Shown piece by piece: positions 39,644-49,589 of a stretch of 64,000 bases of DNA. The first letter of the stretch is position 1. Each line of letters starts with the position of its first letter. Both the position numbers and the translations under genes were made by a program. The notes under the pieces are model-generated. The model worked only from the letters and a program-made list of their open reading frames with translations. It was not told the DNA's origin and did not search any database. This DNA comes from Candidatus Roizmanbacteria bacterium GW2011_GWC1_37_12 (GTDB lineage Bacteria > Patescibacteriota > Microgenomatia > UBA1406 > GWC2-37-13). Location of the stretch: positions 1-64,000 of the forward strand of contig LBST01000002.1 of assembly GCA_000991135.1 (NCBI GenBank), in the 5' to 3' direction.

Positions 39644-41476
39644 TTACTGCGTAATTCCTGGTATTATTAGATCCGGCCAGACTTCCAAAGGTTCTATTTC
39701 TCCCAGCTTATAAAAATCGTTTTCCCAAACGACTTTCTTAAAGACAATTTTTTTTTCTTCTCTTTCCAAATAACTCTTCTCGGCTAAAACTAGCTTTATC
39801 TCTTTTGTCAAATCTATCTGTCTAACGTAATTTTGTCTACTGATTAGATCTTTATCCATTAAAATATTTTCTCTCCACGCCCGCTTCCATAGATTGTATT
39901 CTCCAAGATAAACGTCTGCCGTGAAAAATGGCTTTTTAATTTTCTTGCTTTTATTGAGTTCGGAAAGAGAGACGAGCGACTGGTCTACAAACTGCAAGTG
40001 GGCATAAAATAAATTATAAGTTCGGTAGAAAGACCTAGAGGTAAAAACCAAAATAATTATTAAAAACAATAATTTTGCTATCTTGTTTTTGAAAAGAGAA
40101 AAAAGATAAGAGACTCCGATAGTAAATAAAATGATGAAGAAAAAAATCGTATAAGTAACTGTCCGGTGATAAGTAAAAAAATTCGGAGAAACATATCGGT
40201 ATAAAACAAGTAAGAATAATATCATAATGATGTTCATTAAAAATATCAGTTTGTTTTTTATTTGGGTAAAACCAATTATCCAAACAGAAGCGATTGTCAA
40301 ACCAGCTGCCAATGCTAAAATTAAGGAAAGTTCTTGTGAATAATTGATATTATAGAGTCCAATCATCTCCAAAGGATTGGCGCTTCTGATTTTTTCCCAG
40401 CCGATCGTTGTCACTCCAATCGTAGAAATAAACATTTTTATATTTTGTCTTATGCTTAATCCAAAAGTAACCGGGCTGATTACTATGGAAATGATGAAAA
40501 ATTTAGTGAAGGCCGATAAATATGAAAACCTATGTTTGTCAAAGATCATTTTGAAAAAAACAAATCCTGCAATCGGAAAGAGAATGAATAACAATCCTTC
40601 GGGATAGATAGTGGCAACAGCGGCTATAACTAAAGCAATTATAAAATCATAGTTATTAGGGTAAAAATCTACTTTCTTTATTTCTTCAAAATAGGAATAA
40701 ACAAGAATCGTAATAAAAAGGTATAGTCCGACAAAGATAAACTGTCCGAAAAAGACGTGATAGAGCATGTAGAGAATTGTTGAGTTTAAGGTAAATGTCA
40801 GGAAAGTCAATACGAGGATAAAATATCTATCTTTCTGGTATATCGTCCGTGTCAGAATATAGACCAAAGGAAACGATAACGAAAAATATAAGTTAATTAA
40901 AATTGTAAAAACTTGATAAGATTTTAAACCAATAAGGCTCGAAAAAAAACTTAAAATCATGGGGCTGCCCCAGCGGAAACTGTGTGTGACAAAATCAATG
41001 ACCGACCAGATGTAAGGTCTGAAATCAAGAAATCCCCGCACATCTCTGACCGTATGATTAATTAAATAATCACCGACATTCGAGTAAGTAAGAACGTCTA
41101 AATTTCCGAAAGAGATAGAAGTTGGAAACCTAATTTTATATAAGAGAGGGAAGATATTTATTAAAAAAGACAGCCCTGTAAAAATCGCTATAAAAACTAT
41201 TTCTTTGGTTAAATACTCTGTTTTCCTTTTCAAAAAAAGACTGTAAACTAGAAAAAAAAGAGATAGTGATAGAATTACGTACTTGCCCTGTGATATGGGA
41301 ATTCCGGCCAGGTTTAATGAAACCGATAACAGGACAATAAATACGGTGCCAAGCCAGGGTGAGAGCCAAAAACCATACTTTTGTAATTTCTCGGGAAGGA
41401 TAATCCTTGTAATACCGAATCCCGTAAAAAAAAGAAAGAAAATTATTTTTAGTGACAAAATGATTATTTCGTCCAT
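39644..41476 (-). CDS. Large multi-TM protein, family A, without C-terminal module
   Basis: KYGFWLSPWLGTVFIVLLSV..., FPTSISFGNLDVLTYS; 610 aa. Confidence 0.75.
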   Translation of the reverse strand: MDEIIILSLKIIFFLFFTGFGITRIILPEKLQKYGFWLSPWLGTVFIVLLSVSLNLAGIPISQGKYVILSLSLFFLVYSLFLKRKTEYLTKEIVFIAIFTGLSFLINIFPLLYKIRFPTSISFGNLDVLTYSNVGDYLINHTVRDVRGFLDFRPYIWSVIDFVTHSFRWGSPMILSFFSSLIGLKSYQVFTILINLYFSLSFPLVYILTRTIYQKDRYFILVLTFLTFTLNSTILYMLYHVFFGQFIFVGLYLFITILVYSYFEEIKKVDFYPNNYDFIIALVIAAVATIYPEGLLFILFPIAGFVFFKMIFDKHRFSYLSAFTKFFIISIVISPVTFGLSIRQNIKMFISTIGVTTIGWEKIRSANPLEMIGLYNINYSQELSLILALAAGLTIASVWIIGFTQIKNKLIFLMNIIMILFLLVLYRYVSPNFFTYHRTVTYTIFFFIILFTIGVSYLFSLFKNKIAKLLFLIIILVFTSRSFYRTYNLFYAHLQFVDQSLVSLSELNKSKKIKKPFFTADVYLGEYNLWKRAWRENILMDKDLISRQNYVRQIDLTKEIKLVLAEKSYLEREEKKIVFKKVVWENDFYKLGEIEPLEVWPDLIIPGITQ

Positions 41477-43320
41477 TAGTTTTCCAATAACAAATAATTT
41501 GCGTCCTTTTGTTTTTCAACGAATCCTGATTGTTCAAACAACTCTCTTAAATAATTCGAATACTTTTCGTCTGTCTTCAATATTATATACCTTATATTAA
41601 AATTATTTAATTCTTTTGTAGCAACTTCTTTAGGATATGAAAAAGGAAATAAATTCGTTTCTCCGGGTTTTTCTTTTAGTGGATTGTAATTGCCTTTATC
41701 GATGATTTTAGCCAAATAACTGATGAATTTAGTTTTACTATAGCCTTCAAAAACTTCGTTAGGAACCCTTGCAATATAACCTCCGATAATCGGTTTTCCG
41801 TGAATCAGCTGTCCTGCCATAGGTTGAATAGCGTGAACAAATCCAACATATTTTAAACCATCACGAACAGTAAAAGGAATTTCAAGAACTGTACCAGCTG
41901 GTTTTTCTTTAACAGCTTGATAGATTATTTTAGGATAAAAACTGTTTTGTTGTCTAGGTAAACGATAATACTGATCAAAAATAAATATCAAAAACAATAA
42001 AATAAAAGCAAGGATTCTTTTCTTATTGTTTATTTTTTTGAACCAGTAGTTAAGCAAATATGCAAGAATAATCGAACTAAAAAAAATAAAAGCTGGTGCA
42101 AACCTTGCCGGCGCTCTTAGATTTCCCAATCCCGGTATATATCTAAGCAGCAAAAAAGGTAACGGAATAACAACTGCTACTCCGTCAAGATTGATATACC
42201 ACCTGTTAAAGATCTTTAAAAAAGGTCCAAGCATGAGTATGGCAAAAAAAATGCTTGTGTAGTATAAAAGTTTTATTTTATTCCAAAGGGTTTTATCAAA
42301 TTTTTTTTTAATGAGCAAATAAAGGATAAAAATATGCATTAAAGCAATCAATGCTCCGGGATATACAAATCTATCCCAACTATTTAGATAGAAATTATTG
42401 AGTTTGGAAAAAATAGGATTCAAGTTAGTCGTTCTCGCGAAAAAAGTTTCGTAAAAAGGATTGTATTTGCTCGGCATCACAAAGTTAAACAAATCGGCTG
42501 ACAGGTTAATTGCGCCGTAAAAACTTCTTATTTTTTTTTCGCTACTGAATCTAGTCAGAGTATAAACATTCACGATCCAGGGTAATAGAATAATAAAAAA
42601 AGTTAAAAAGCTTAAAATAAAATATTTGATATTGTTTAAAAAGAAGTCAAAAAATTTCTTGGTTTTGGAAATAGCTAAATATACTATGATAAACAATAAG
42701 GCAACCACTATAGTAAAAAAGTAGTAAAAGTTTGTCATCACTATAAAAGATAACAACAATCCGAAAACTGCTGACAAAAATGGTTTTTTACGATTTTCAG
42801 AGGAAATAAACTGATCGATTACTAGATAGGTCAATGGGAAAAAGAATATCGGCGTATAGCTGTAATGTTCTGATAATAAATTTGTTAGAAAAGGACTATA
42901 GCCGAATACTAAACTAAGTAAAAACGACAGAAAAACTCCGAACCTCTTCTTGATAAACAATAAGTAAATTACCAGATTATTTAAAAACAGATAAATCAAC
43001 ACTATAAAAATCACTGATTTTACCGGGTTCATAAACGGTCTTACAAAAATAAAAATCACACCCCAGGCGATACCCGGATCCGATAAGGCTGTATTGAGAG
43101 TAAATGGATATAGAATATTATTAATTACGAAAGGGTTTTTAAAATTGATAAGTTTCTGATAAATATTTTCTATTCCCCAAACCGCAAGAATTTTATCTGC
43201 TGAAGAGCCTATCGTGCTTGAGTTTGTTAACAGACTGTTCCAGAGTGAAGAATTAAAAACCAAGGATATTATAATAAAAAGTATAATTATAAAAAACGTC
43301 TTTCTTTTTTTAAATAACAT
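41476..43320 (-). CDS. Large multi-TM protein, family B (GT-C-like), without C-terminal module
   Basis: NPFVINNILYPFTLNTALSDPGIAWG..., LGNLRAPARFAPAFIFF; 614 aa. Confidence 0.75.
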   Translation of the reverse strand: MLFKKRKTFFIIILFIIISLVFNSSLWNSLLTNSSTIGSSADKILAVWGIENIYQKLINFKNPFVINNILYPFTLNTALSDPGIAWGVIFIFVRPFMNPVKSVIFIVLIYLFLNNLVIYLLFIKKRFGVFLSFLLSLVFGYSPFLTNLLSEHYSYTPIFFFPLTYLVIDQFISSENRKKPFLSAVFGLLLSFIVMTNFYYFFTIVVALLFIIVYLAISKTKKFFDFFLNNIKYFILSFLTFFIILLPWIVNVYTLTRFSSEKKIRSFYGAINLSADLFNFVMPSKYNPFYETFFARTTNLNPIFSKLNNFYLNSWDRFVYPGALIALMHIFILYLLIKKKFDKTLWNKIKLLYYTSIFFAILMLGPFLKIFNRWYINLDGVAVVIPLPFLLLRYIPGLGNLRAPARFAPAFIFFSSIILAYLLNYWFKKINNKKRILAFILLFLIFIFDQYYRLPRQQNSFYPKIIYQAVKEKPAGTVLEIPFTVRDGLKYVGFVHAIQPMAGQLIHGKPIIGGYIARVPNEVFEGYSKTKFISYLAKIIDKGNYNPLKEKPGETNLFPFSYPKEVATKELNNFNIRYIILKTDEKYSNYLRELFEQSGFVEKQKDANYLLLEN

Positions 43321-43364
43321 TGATGTGTTTATATTGTATCTATATTATAATATATAAGTTTTAT

Positions 43365-44453
43365 ATGCAAAGAAATTTAGGTCTTGATATCGTAAGAAGT
43401 ATCGCTATTATCCTTGTTATGGTCGCTCATCTATCGCCCTTTTTTACTCAAAATCCGATCATTTTTAACTTACTATATCATTCTGGACTCTACGGGGTAG
43501 AATTGTTTTTCATCTTAAGCGGGTTTTTAATAGGACAAATCGCAATCAGTAAATTTACTCCTAACTTTTCTTTCAAAAGGCTGAAAACATTTTATTTCCG
43601 TCGGTTATTGAGAATTTTACCTTTATATTATTCTATACTTATATTGTTTCTATTAATTAGTTATTTCGCATTTAAATTAAAATCAATCCACTTATTGCAT
43701 TTTATTTTTTTGCAAAATTTAATTGAATCCGAGGTCAGCTTTTTTGCCGTTTCTTGGACTTTGTCTATACAATTTTGGTTTTATATTTTTATTCCGATAT
43801 TACTTTTATTTTTTGTCCGAAAAAAATATTCGTTAGGAAAATTATTAAGGAGTTTACTCATTTCAATTTTTATCATTATCTTTTTAAGAGCTTTATATAT
43901 ACTTCTATATAACCCTACTTTTGATTTCGGCGTCAGAAAAAATATTTTTTTCAGATTTGATTCATTGTTAATCGGTGTCTTGTTTGGATTATTTAAGCTA
44001 AAACTCCCTAGTTTATATAAAAAATTGGCAAACTCTTACTTCTTCTTATTTTCTTTAATCTTCCTTTTCGTATTTTATTGGTTTTATGTAGTGGTGATGA
44101 TTAATCAAGGAATCCAATATTTTGACGGATCTTTTTTGTTTAGAGCGTTTAGTTGGCCGTTTATGAGTCTTATGTTTATATTATTTACTATATATTTTGA
44201 AAATAGTAATTTTATAAATAAAATACTAAGCGGTAAAAAGGTCGTTTTATCGTTTTTCACAAGACTTAGCCGATATTCGTTTTCGCTTTTCCTAATCCAT
44301 TACGAAATATATACATATTTTGAAACTTATCTCGACAAAATTAACGTGGCTATTACGATCATAACGGCCACGTTCATAATCTGCGTTTTATCTTATTTTC
44401 TGTATAATTTTATCGAAAAACCGTTCCTGTCTAAAAGAGTTAAATTTACTTGA
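43365..44453 (+). CDS. Acyltransferase family 3 (OafA-like)
   Basis: LGLDIVRSIAIILVMVAHL...GLYGVELFFILSGFLIG; start placed at ATG 43365. Confidence 0.92.
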   Translation: MQRNLGLDIVRSIAIILVMVAHLSPFFTQNPIIFNLLYHSGLYGVELFFILSGFLIGQIAISKFTPNFSFKRLKTFYFRRLLRILPLYYSILILFLLISYFAFKLKSIHLLHFIFLQNLIESEVSFFAVSWTLSIQFWFYIFIPILLLFFVRKKYSLGKLLRSLLISIFIIIFLRALYILLYNPTFDFGVRKNIFFRFDSLLIGVLFGLFKLKLPSLYKKLANSYFFLFSLIFLFVFYWFYVVVMINQGIQYFDGSFLFRAFSWPFMSLMFILFTIYFENSNFINKILSGKKVVLSFFTRLSRYSFSLFLIHYEIYTYFETYLDKINVAITIITATFIICVLSYFLYNFIEKPFLSKRVKFT

Positions 44454-45556
44454 GTTTAAGCACCATGCCAAAAGTAACCGTCATCATATCCGCTTTTAAC
44501 CATGAAAGCTATGTTTCCGAGACGATAAAAAGTATCCTTGATCAAACCTTCAGGGATTTTGAACTTATAGTTGTCGATAACGGTTCGACCGACTCCACCT
44601 ACAAAATAATTAAGTCTTTTTTCGATCCCAGGTTAAAAGTTTTTAGAATCAGGAAAAACATTGGTTTCGGGTATGCTCTAAACTTTTGCTTAAAAAAAAG
44701 CCAAGGTGAATATGTTTCATTATTCAGTTCTGACGACATTGCCATTCCTACTAAACTGGAAAAACAGGTTCAATATTTAAATTCCCATTCGGAGGTTGAC
44801 GCAGTTTTTTCTCTAGCGCAATTGATAGACGAAAATGATCATATCTTAGAAAAAAACTATTACGAAAATGTGTTCAATCAAAAAAACAAAACGAGATACC
44901 AATGGTTGAATTATTTTTTTAATAATGGCAATTGCATCTGCTTTCCGACCGCCTTGATAAAGAAATCCATCTACGAGAAAATTGGTTACGAAAACGAAAG
45001 ACTGGCTCAACTGCATGATTTTGACCTATGGGTAAGACTTTGTCTAAAAACCGAAATCTATATTCTTCAACAAAAATTAGTTAAATTTAGAATCAGAAGT
45101 GATAATAAAAATGTCAGCGCCGATACGTTAGATAATAAAATCCGCAGTATGTACGAATTCTCCCATGTCCTAAAACATTATCTTAAGATAAAGAGCGTCA
45201 AAGAATTCTTGAAAATATTTCCCCATTCTCAGGAAAAATATAAAGACATTAGTGATAACGAATTAATTCCTTTTTATGTCGCCCGGGAAGCTTTAAATGT
45301 AGAACATGTCTTTCATCAAAAGTTTGCTTTGGATACTTTATTCGATTTACTACAAAATAAAAGAATTGCCAAAAAGCTCCAAAAAAAGAACAACTTCGGC
45401 TATGCCGATTTTATCCGCCTCACCGGAAAATATGATCTTTATCACGTCCAGCATATTGCTTTTCAGGAGGATTTGGTAAGGAGATTAAAACTGGAATATG
45501 AAGATCTAAAATATCCACTAAGGAAATTAAAAAAAACTATCTATGGCAAAAGTTAG
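44450..45556 (+). CDS. Glycosyltransferase family 2 (tandem paralog 1)
   Basis: VTVIISAFNHESYVSETIKSILDQTFRDFELIVVDNGSTD. Confidence 0.95.
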   Translation: MSLSTMPKVTVIISAFNHESYVSETIKSILDQTFRDFELIVVDNGSTDSTYKIIKSFFDPRLKVFRIRKNIGFGYALNFCLKKSQGEYVSLFSSDDIAIPTKLEKQVQYLNSHSEVDAVFSLAQLIDENDHILEKNYYENVFNQKNKTRYQWLNYFFNNGNCICFPTALIKKSIYEKIGYENERLAQLHDFDLWVRLCLKTEIYILQQKLVKFRIRSDNKNVSADTLDNKIRSMYEFSHVLKHYLKIKSVKEFLKIFPHSQEKYKDISDNELIPFYVAREALNVEHVFHQKFALDTLFDLLQNKRIAKKLQKKNNFGYADFIRLTGKYDLYHVQHIAFQEDLVRRLKLEYEDLKYPLRKLKKTIYGKS

Positions 45557-46646
45557 CATCATCATTCCCTCATACAACCACGAAAAGTACGTCGGTTATG
45601 CACTTGAAAGTGTTTTTAGCCAAACCTTTCAGGACTTTGAGATAATCATTACCGACGACAACTCCCAGGATAAGACAGTAGAAGAAATCAAAAAATTTAA
45701 TGATCCGCGAATTAAATTATATCCTTCTATGAAGAACCAGGGTGTTTGCGTTGCTATCAATAACTGCCTGGAACATTGTCGTGGAGAATATGTTGCTCAC
45801 CTTAATTCTGATGACGCTTTCTTTCCAGATAAATTGGAAAAACAGGTTAAATATCTTGATAACCATCCGAAAATCGGGGCTGTTTTCTCGCAAGTACGGA
45901 TGATTGACGAAGAAGGAAACAATCTGCCAGACTCTGCTCATTTTCATGGTTTGATGAATGGACTCCGAAACAGAAGCCGGTATCAATGGCTCAACTATTT
46001 TTTTTATAACTGCCGTTGGCTTTGGCATCCTTCGATGATGATGAGAAAAAAAGCTTACGACGATATCGGTTATCATAATCCCTGCTTGGCACAAATCCAG
46101 GATTTTGATATCGGAATCAAGCTATCTCTTAAATACGAACTATATATAATCCAGGAACGATTGACCAAATTCAGAATAAGAGCTGGAGACATGAATGCCA
46201 GCGCCGCGACACCGAAAGCAGTCATTCGCAGCATGTTCGAATTCTCCCATGTCCTAAAACATTATCTTAAGATAAAGAGCGTCAAAGAATTCTTGAAAAT
46301 ATTTCCTGATTCACAAAAAAAACATAAAGATATCGTCGACGACGAATTGATTTTATTCTATGTCGCCCGGCAAGCCTTGGAAGTCGAACATGTTTTTCAC
46401 CAGAAGTTTGCGCTTGATGTTATCTTCGATTTATTAAACAACAAGATAACTTCTTCGAAATTGAGAAAGAAAAGCCATTTTGATCAAGGAGATTTTATAA
46501 AACTCACAGGAAAAAATGACCATTATCATGTTCAGCATATTGAATATCAAGAAGACCTCATAAACAAATTGCAAGAAGAAATTATCTTATTAAAAAAACC
46601 GATTAACCGGATAAAAAACACAGTTAAAGAACTGATCGGTCGATGA
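45543..46646 (+). CDS. Glycosyltransferase family 2 (tandem paralog 2)
   Basis: VSIIIPSYNHEKYVGYALESVFSQTFQDFEIIITDDNSQD. Confidence 0.95.
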   Translation: MAKVSIIIPSYNHEKYVGYALESVFSQTFQDFEIIITDDNSQDKTVEEIKKFNDPRIKLYPSMKNQGVCVAINNCLEHCRGEYVAHLNSDDAFFPDKLEKQVKYLDNHPKIGAVFSQVRMIDEEGNNLPDSAHFHGLMNGLRNRSRYQWLNYFFYNCRWLWHPSMMMRKKAYDDIGYHNPCLAQIQDFDIGIKLSLKYELYIIQERLTKFRIRAGDMNASAATPKAVIRSMFEFSHVLKHYLKIKSVKEFLKIFPDSQKKHKDIVDDELILFYVARQALEVEHVFHQKFALDVIFDLLNNKITSSKLRKKSHFDQGDFIKLTGKNDHYHVQHIEYQEDLINKLQEEIILLKKPINRIKNTVKELIGR

Positions 46647-47883
46647 ATTTTCTGATTGCTTTTTTTACATAATTCAACATCTCACCATCTATTCCCGGAT
46701 AAACTCCGATCCAAAAGGCGCTGTTTAAGACAATGTCGGCGTTTTTCATCTCCCCGATGACTTTTATTTTGTCTTTTATCTTCAGGTAGGCAGGATGACG
46801 AAGAATGTTGCCGGAGAAAATATTTCTTGTGCCGATTTTATTATCTTCAAGATATTTGGTGAACTCGTTTCTTGTAAATGGAGCATTAGCTTTAACAATA
46901 GCAGGAAAACCGAAATAACTGACGTATTCATTTTTGTCTGCTTTCATAAGAATAAAATATTTTTCGTAATTTTTGAAAAATTTATAAAGATTTCTGTAAT
47001 TTTCCTGGCGTTTTTTGATGAAGTAGGGGAGCTTCTTAAGTTGAGCGACGCCGATTGACGCCTGAAAATCGGTCAACTTTAGATTATAACCGATCTGGGA
47101 ATAAGTATATTTATGATCATAGCCAAAAGGCAGTTCTCCCAGCTTCCAGTGGAAACGGGCATTGCAGGTATTGTCGGCTCCGGTGTCACACCAACAATCA
47201 CGACCCCAGTCCCGAAACTGGCGGATAGATTTATTGATTAAAACATTATTGGTTATTACCGCACCGCCCTCGCCCATGGTGATCTGGTGGGCCGGGTAAA
47301 AACTAAAAGTAGCAATATCCCCATATGTTCCAACCAATTTTCCTTTATATTTTGAGCCCAGGGCATCGCAGCTATCCTCAATTACCCAGAGATTATATTT
47401 TTTTGCCAAATTCATTATTTTATCCAGATCATAAGGTTTTCCCAAAGTATGGGCAACCATAATCAGCTTAGTTTTTTCGGTGATGGCCTTTTCGATTTTT
47501 GACACGTCAATATTAAGAGTGTCAAGTCTTGCGTCGATAAAAACAGGTTTCAAACCATGCTGGACCCCCGGGTTGACGGTCGTTGGAAAAGCCACAGCAG
47601 TCGTGATATATTCGTCTCCGGGTTTAAGTTGCCTTTTTCCAAAAACATTAGAAGTAAGGGAGGCCAAGGCAACTAGATTGGCGCTTGACCCGGAATTGAC
47701 AAGAGAAACATAACGGACTCCAAAAAATTTCTTGAAATCGCTTTCAAATTGCTTTGTCCACCGACCCTCTGTCCACCAGCCGTCTCGGGCTGCGGCAATA
47801 GCATTATTGACTTCTTCTTCATCATATACTTTTCCCGAAACCGGCACGTAGGTCTCGCCGGGTATAAATTTTGTTTTTTTCAT
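46624..47883 (-). CDS. rfbH: CDP-4-keto-6-deoxyglucose 3-dehydratase (E1/RfbH/DdhC type, [2Fe-2S] PMP enzyme)
   Basis: DegT fold with SFYPAHQITMGEGGA (His replaces PLP Lys) and exact C-X57-C-X1-C-X7-C (EDSC...DCWCDTGADNTC). Confidence 0.92.
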   Translation of the reverse strand: MKKTKFIPGETYVPVSGKVYDEEEVNNAIAAARDGWWTEGRWTKQFESDFKKFFGVRYVSLVNSGSSANLVALASLTSNVFGKRQLKPGDEYITTAVAFPTTVNPGVQHGLKPVFIDARLDTLNIDVSKIEKAITEKTKLIMVAHTLGKPYDLDKIMNLAKKYNLWVIEDSCDALGSKYKGKLVGTYGDIATFSFYPAHQITMGEGGAVITNNVLINKSIRQFRDWGRDCWCDTGADNTCNARFHWKLGELPFGYDHKYTYSQIGYNLKLTDFQASIGVAQLKKLPYFIKKRQENYRNLYKFFKNYEKYFILMKADKNEYVSYFGFPAIVKANAPFTRNEFTKYLEDNKIGTRNIFSGNILRHPAYLKIKDKIKVIGEMKNADIVLNSAFWIGVYPGIDGEMLNYVKKAIRKFIDRSVL

Positions 47884-47936
47884 TATCTGATTATTTATTT
47901 TACCAGAATAAATGACTATATGTTAAAATTAAACCC

Positions 47937-48650
47937 ATGCGCCCAAAACTAAGCATAGTTCTATCCATGTATAATGAAGAAAAAGCGATCCAGTTGGTAG
48001 TAGAAGAATTAACAAAAATTCTTGAAAAAAACAAAATTTCCCATCAGATAATTTTAGTCGAAGGCGGGTCGTCGGATAACTCTTTTAAAATTGCAAGGCG
48101 ACTGGAAAAAAAATATCCACAGTGCATAGCCGTAAAATACGGCCACTTGCTCGGTGAAAAAATTATCAAGGGATTAAAGGAAGCTAGGGGAAAGTATGTT
48201 GGAATTATGTATTCTGATGGTCAGGTAAATCCTTATGTTATACCTTCTTTTATTAAGATGCTCGACGAAAAAAAATCGGATATTATCAAAGGATCAAGAA
48301 GGGCGCGAAAGGGTTTAAGCCGTCGCATAACGAGTTTTTTTTTCAATTTAATATCAAGATTATTGTTTTCTATAAAAACATGGGACATCAACGGCCATCC
48401 TAAAATATTCGACTCCAGATTAATCTCTCTCTTAAATCTTCAGGTTAAAGACGTCACGATTGACCTTGAAATAATGGTAAAAGCTAAAAAGCTCAATTTA
48501 AAAGTTAAAGAAATACTCGTCGACGAAAGAGATCGAATAGGCGGCTCATCTTCGGTATATTTTATCACCGCTTTAAGAACATTGATGCATGTCTTATCAT
48601 TCAAGTGGGGAAAAAAGAAAAAATTATTTGAAGTTGAAAATATTAAATGA
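47937..48650 (+). CDS. Glycosyltransferase family 2
   Basis: LSIVLSMYNEEKAIQLVVEELTKIL... Confidence 0.9.
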   Translation: MRPKLSIVLSMYNEEKAIQLVVEELTKILEKNKISHQIILVEGGSSDNSFKIARRLEKKYPQCIAVKYGHLLGEKIIKGLKEARGKYVGIMYSDGQVNPYVIPSFIKMLDEKKSDIIKGSRRARKGLSRRITSFFFNLISRLLFSIKTWDINGHPKIFDSRLISLLNLQVKDVTIDLEIMVKAKKLNLKVKEILVDERDRIGGSSSVYFITALRTLMHVLSFKWGKKKKLFEVENIK

Positions 48651-49567
48651 AAATCCGATTGTTAATAACTGGCGCAACTGGTTTTACTGGATGTTATCTC
48701 ATAAGGGAACTCCTCAAAAAACGTAATTATGATTTGGCAATAGTTAAAAGAAAAAACTCTGATATTTCTGGAATAAAAGAAATATTAAAAAAAGTAAGAG
48801 TATATAATATTGATCCTTTATATGATCAAATTTACAAAATCATAAAAAAGGAGAAACCTGATCTTGTCATTCATTTGGCTGCAACTTACCCTCGCAATGA
48901 AACAAAGGAAAATATCGAATTAATGCTAAATTCAAATATTATCTTTGGGACAAAACTTCTAAACGCCATGGCTTTATATAACGTCAAAAAATTTCTCAAT
49001 ACGGGAAGTTCTTTAGAGTATTTCAATGGTCCACCCGTTTACAACCCAGCCACTTTTTATTCTACAACCAAAAGAGCTTTCCAAGATATAGTTGAATTTT
49101 ACATTAGATCTTTTGATTTAAAAGTAGTCACTTTACTTCCATACAATACCTATGGTCCTTATGATAAAAGAAATAATCTATTTTCTTTATTGAAAAACGG
49201 TTTGAAACAAAAAAAGAAGATAAATTTGACTCCCGGTGAACAGTTCATAGATCTTCTTTATATTGAAGATCTTATCAACGCTTACCTTAGAACTATAAAA
49301 TATTTGTTACGGAAGAAATCCGACGATCATGAAAAATATTTTGTCGGCTCTGGAAAATCGGTAAAACTGAAAGAAATCGTTAATTTATATAGAAAAATTT
49401 CGGGTGTTGACATTCCTATAGACTTTGGCGCCATTCCATACAGAAGAAGAGAGGTCATGTTTGCGCAAGCTGATATAAAAGAAGTTGCTAAAAAACTAAA
49501 ATGGAAGCCAAAAGTCTCACTCTATAAAGGAATAACAAAAACGTTAAAAAAGGATAAAATAATTTAA
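48647..49567 (+). CDS. NAD-dependent epimerase/reductase, CDP-abequose/paratose synthase-like
   Basis: LLITGATGFTGCYL; YSTTKRAFQ; PYNTYGPYDKRNNL; LTPGEQFIDLLYIEDLINAYL. Confidence 0.75.
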   Translation: MKIRLLITGATGFTGCYLIRELLKKRNYDLAIVKRKNSDISGIKEILKKVRVYNIDPLYDQIYKIIKKEKPDLVIHLAATYPRNETKENIELMLNSNIIFGTKLLNAMALYNVKKFLNTGSSLEYFNGPPVYNPATFYSTTKRAFQDIVEFYIRSFDLKVVTLLPYNTYGPYDKRNNLFSLLKNGLKQKKKINLTPGEQFIDLLYIEDLINAYLRTIKYLLRKKSDDHEKYFVGSGKSVKLKEIVNLYRKISGVDIPIDFGAIPYRRREVMFAQADIKEVAKKLKWKPKVSLYKGITKTLKKDKII

Positions 49568-49589
49568 TAAATTGTATAATTCAGTTAAA

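Noticed and set aside
46624-47883. Annotation as a generic DegT sugar aminotransferase
   Set aside because: The PLP lysine is replaced by His and the E1-specific cysteine spacing is exact, so a dehydratase is favoured.
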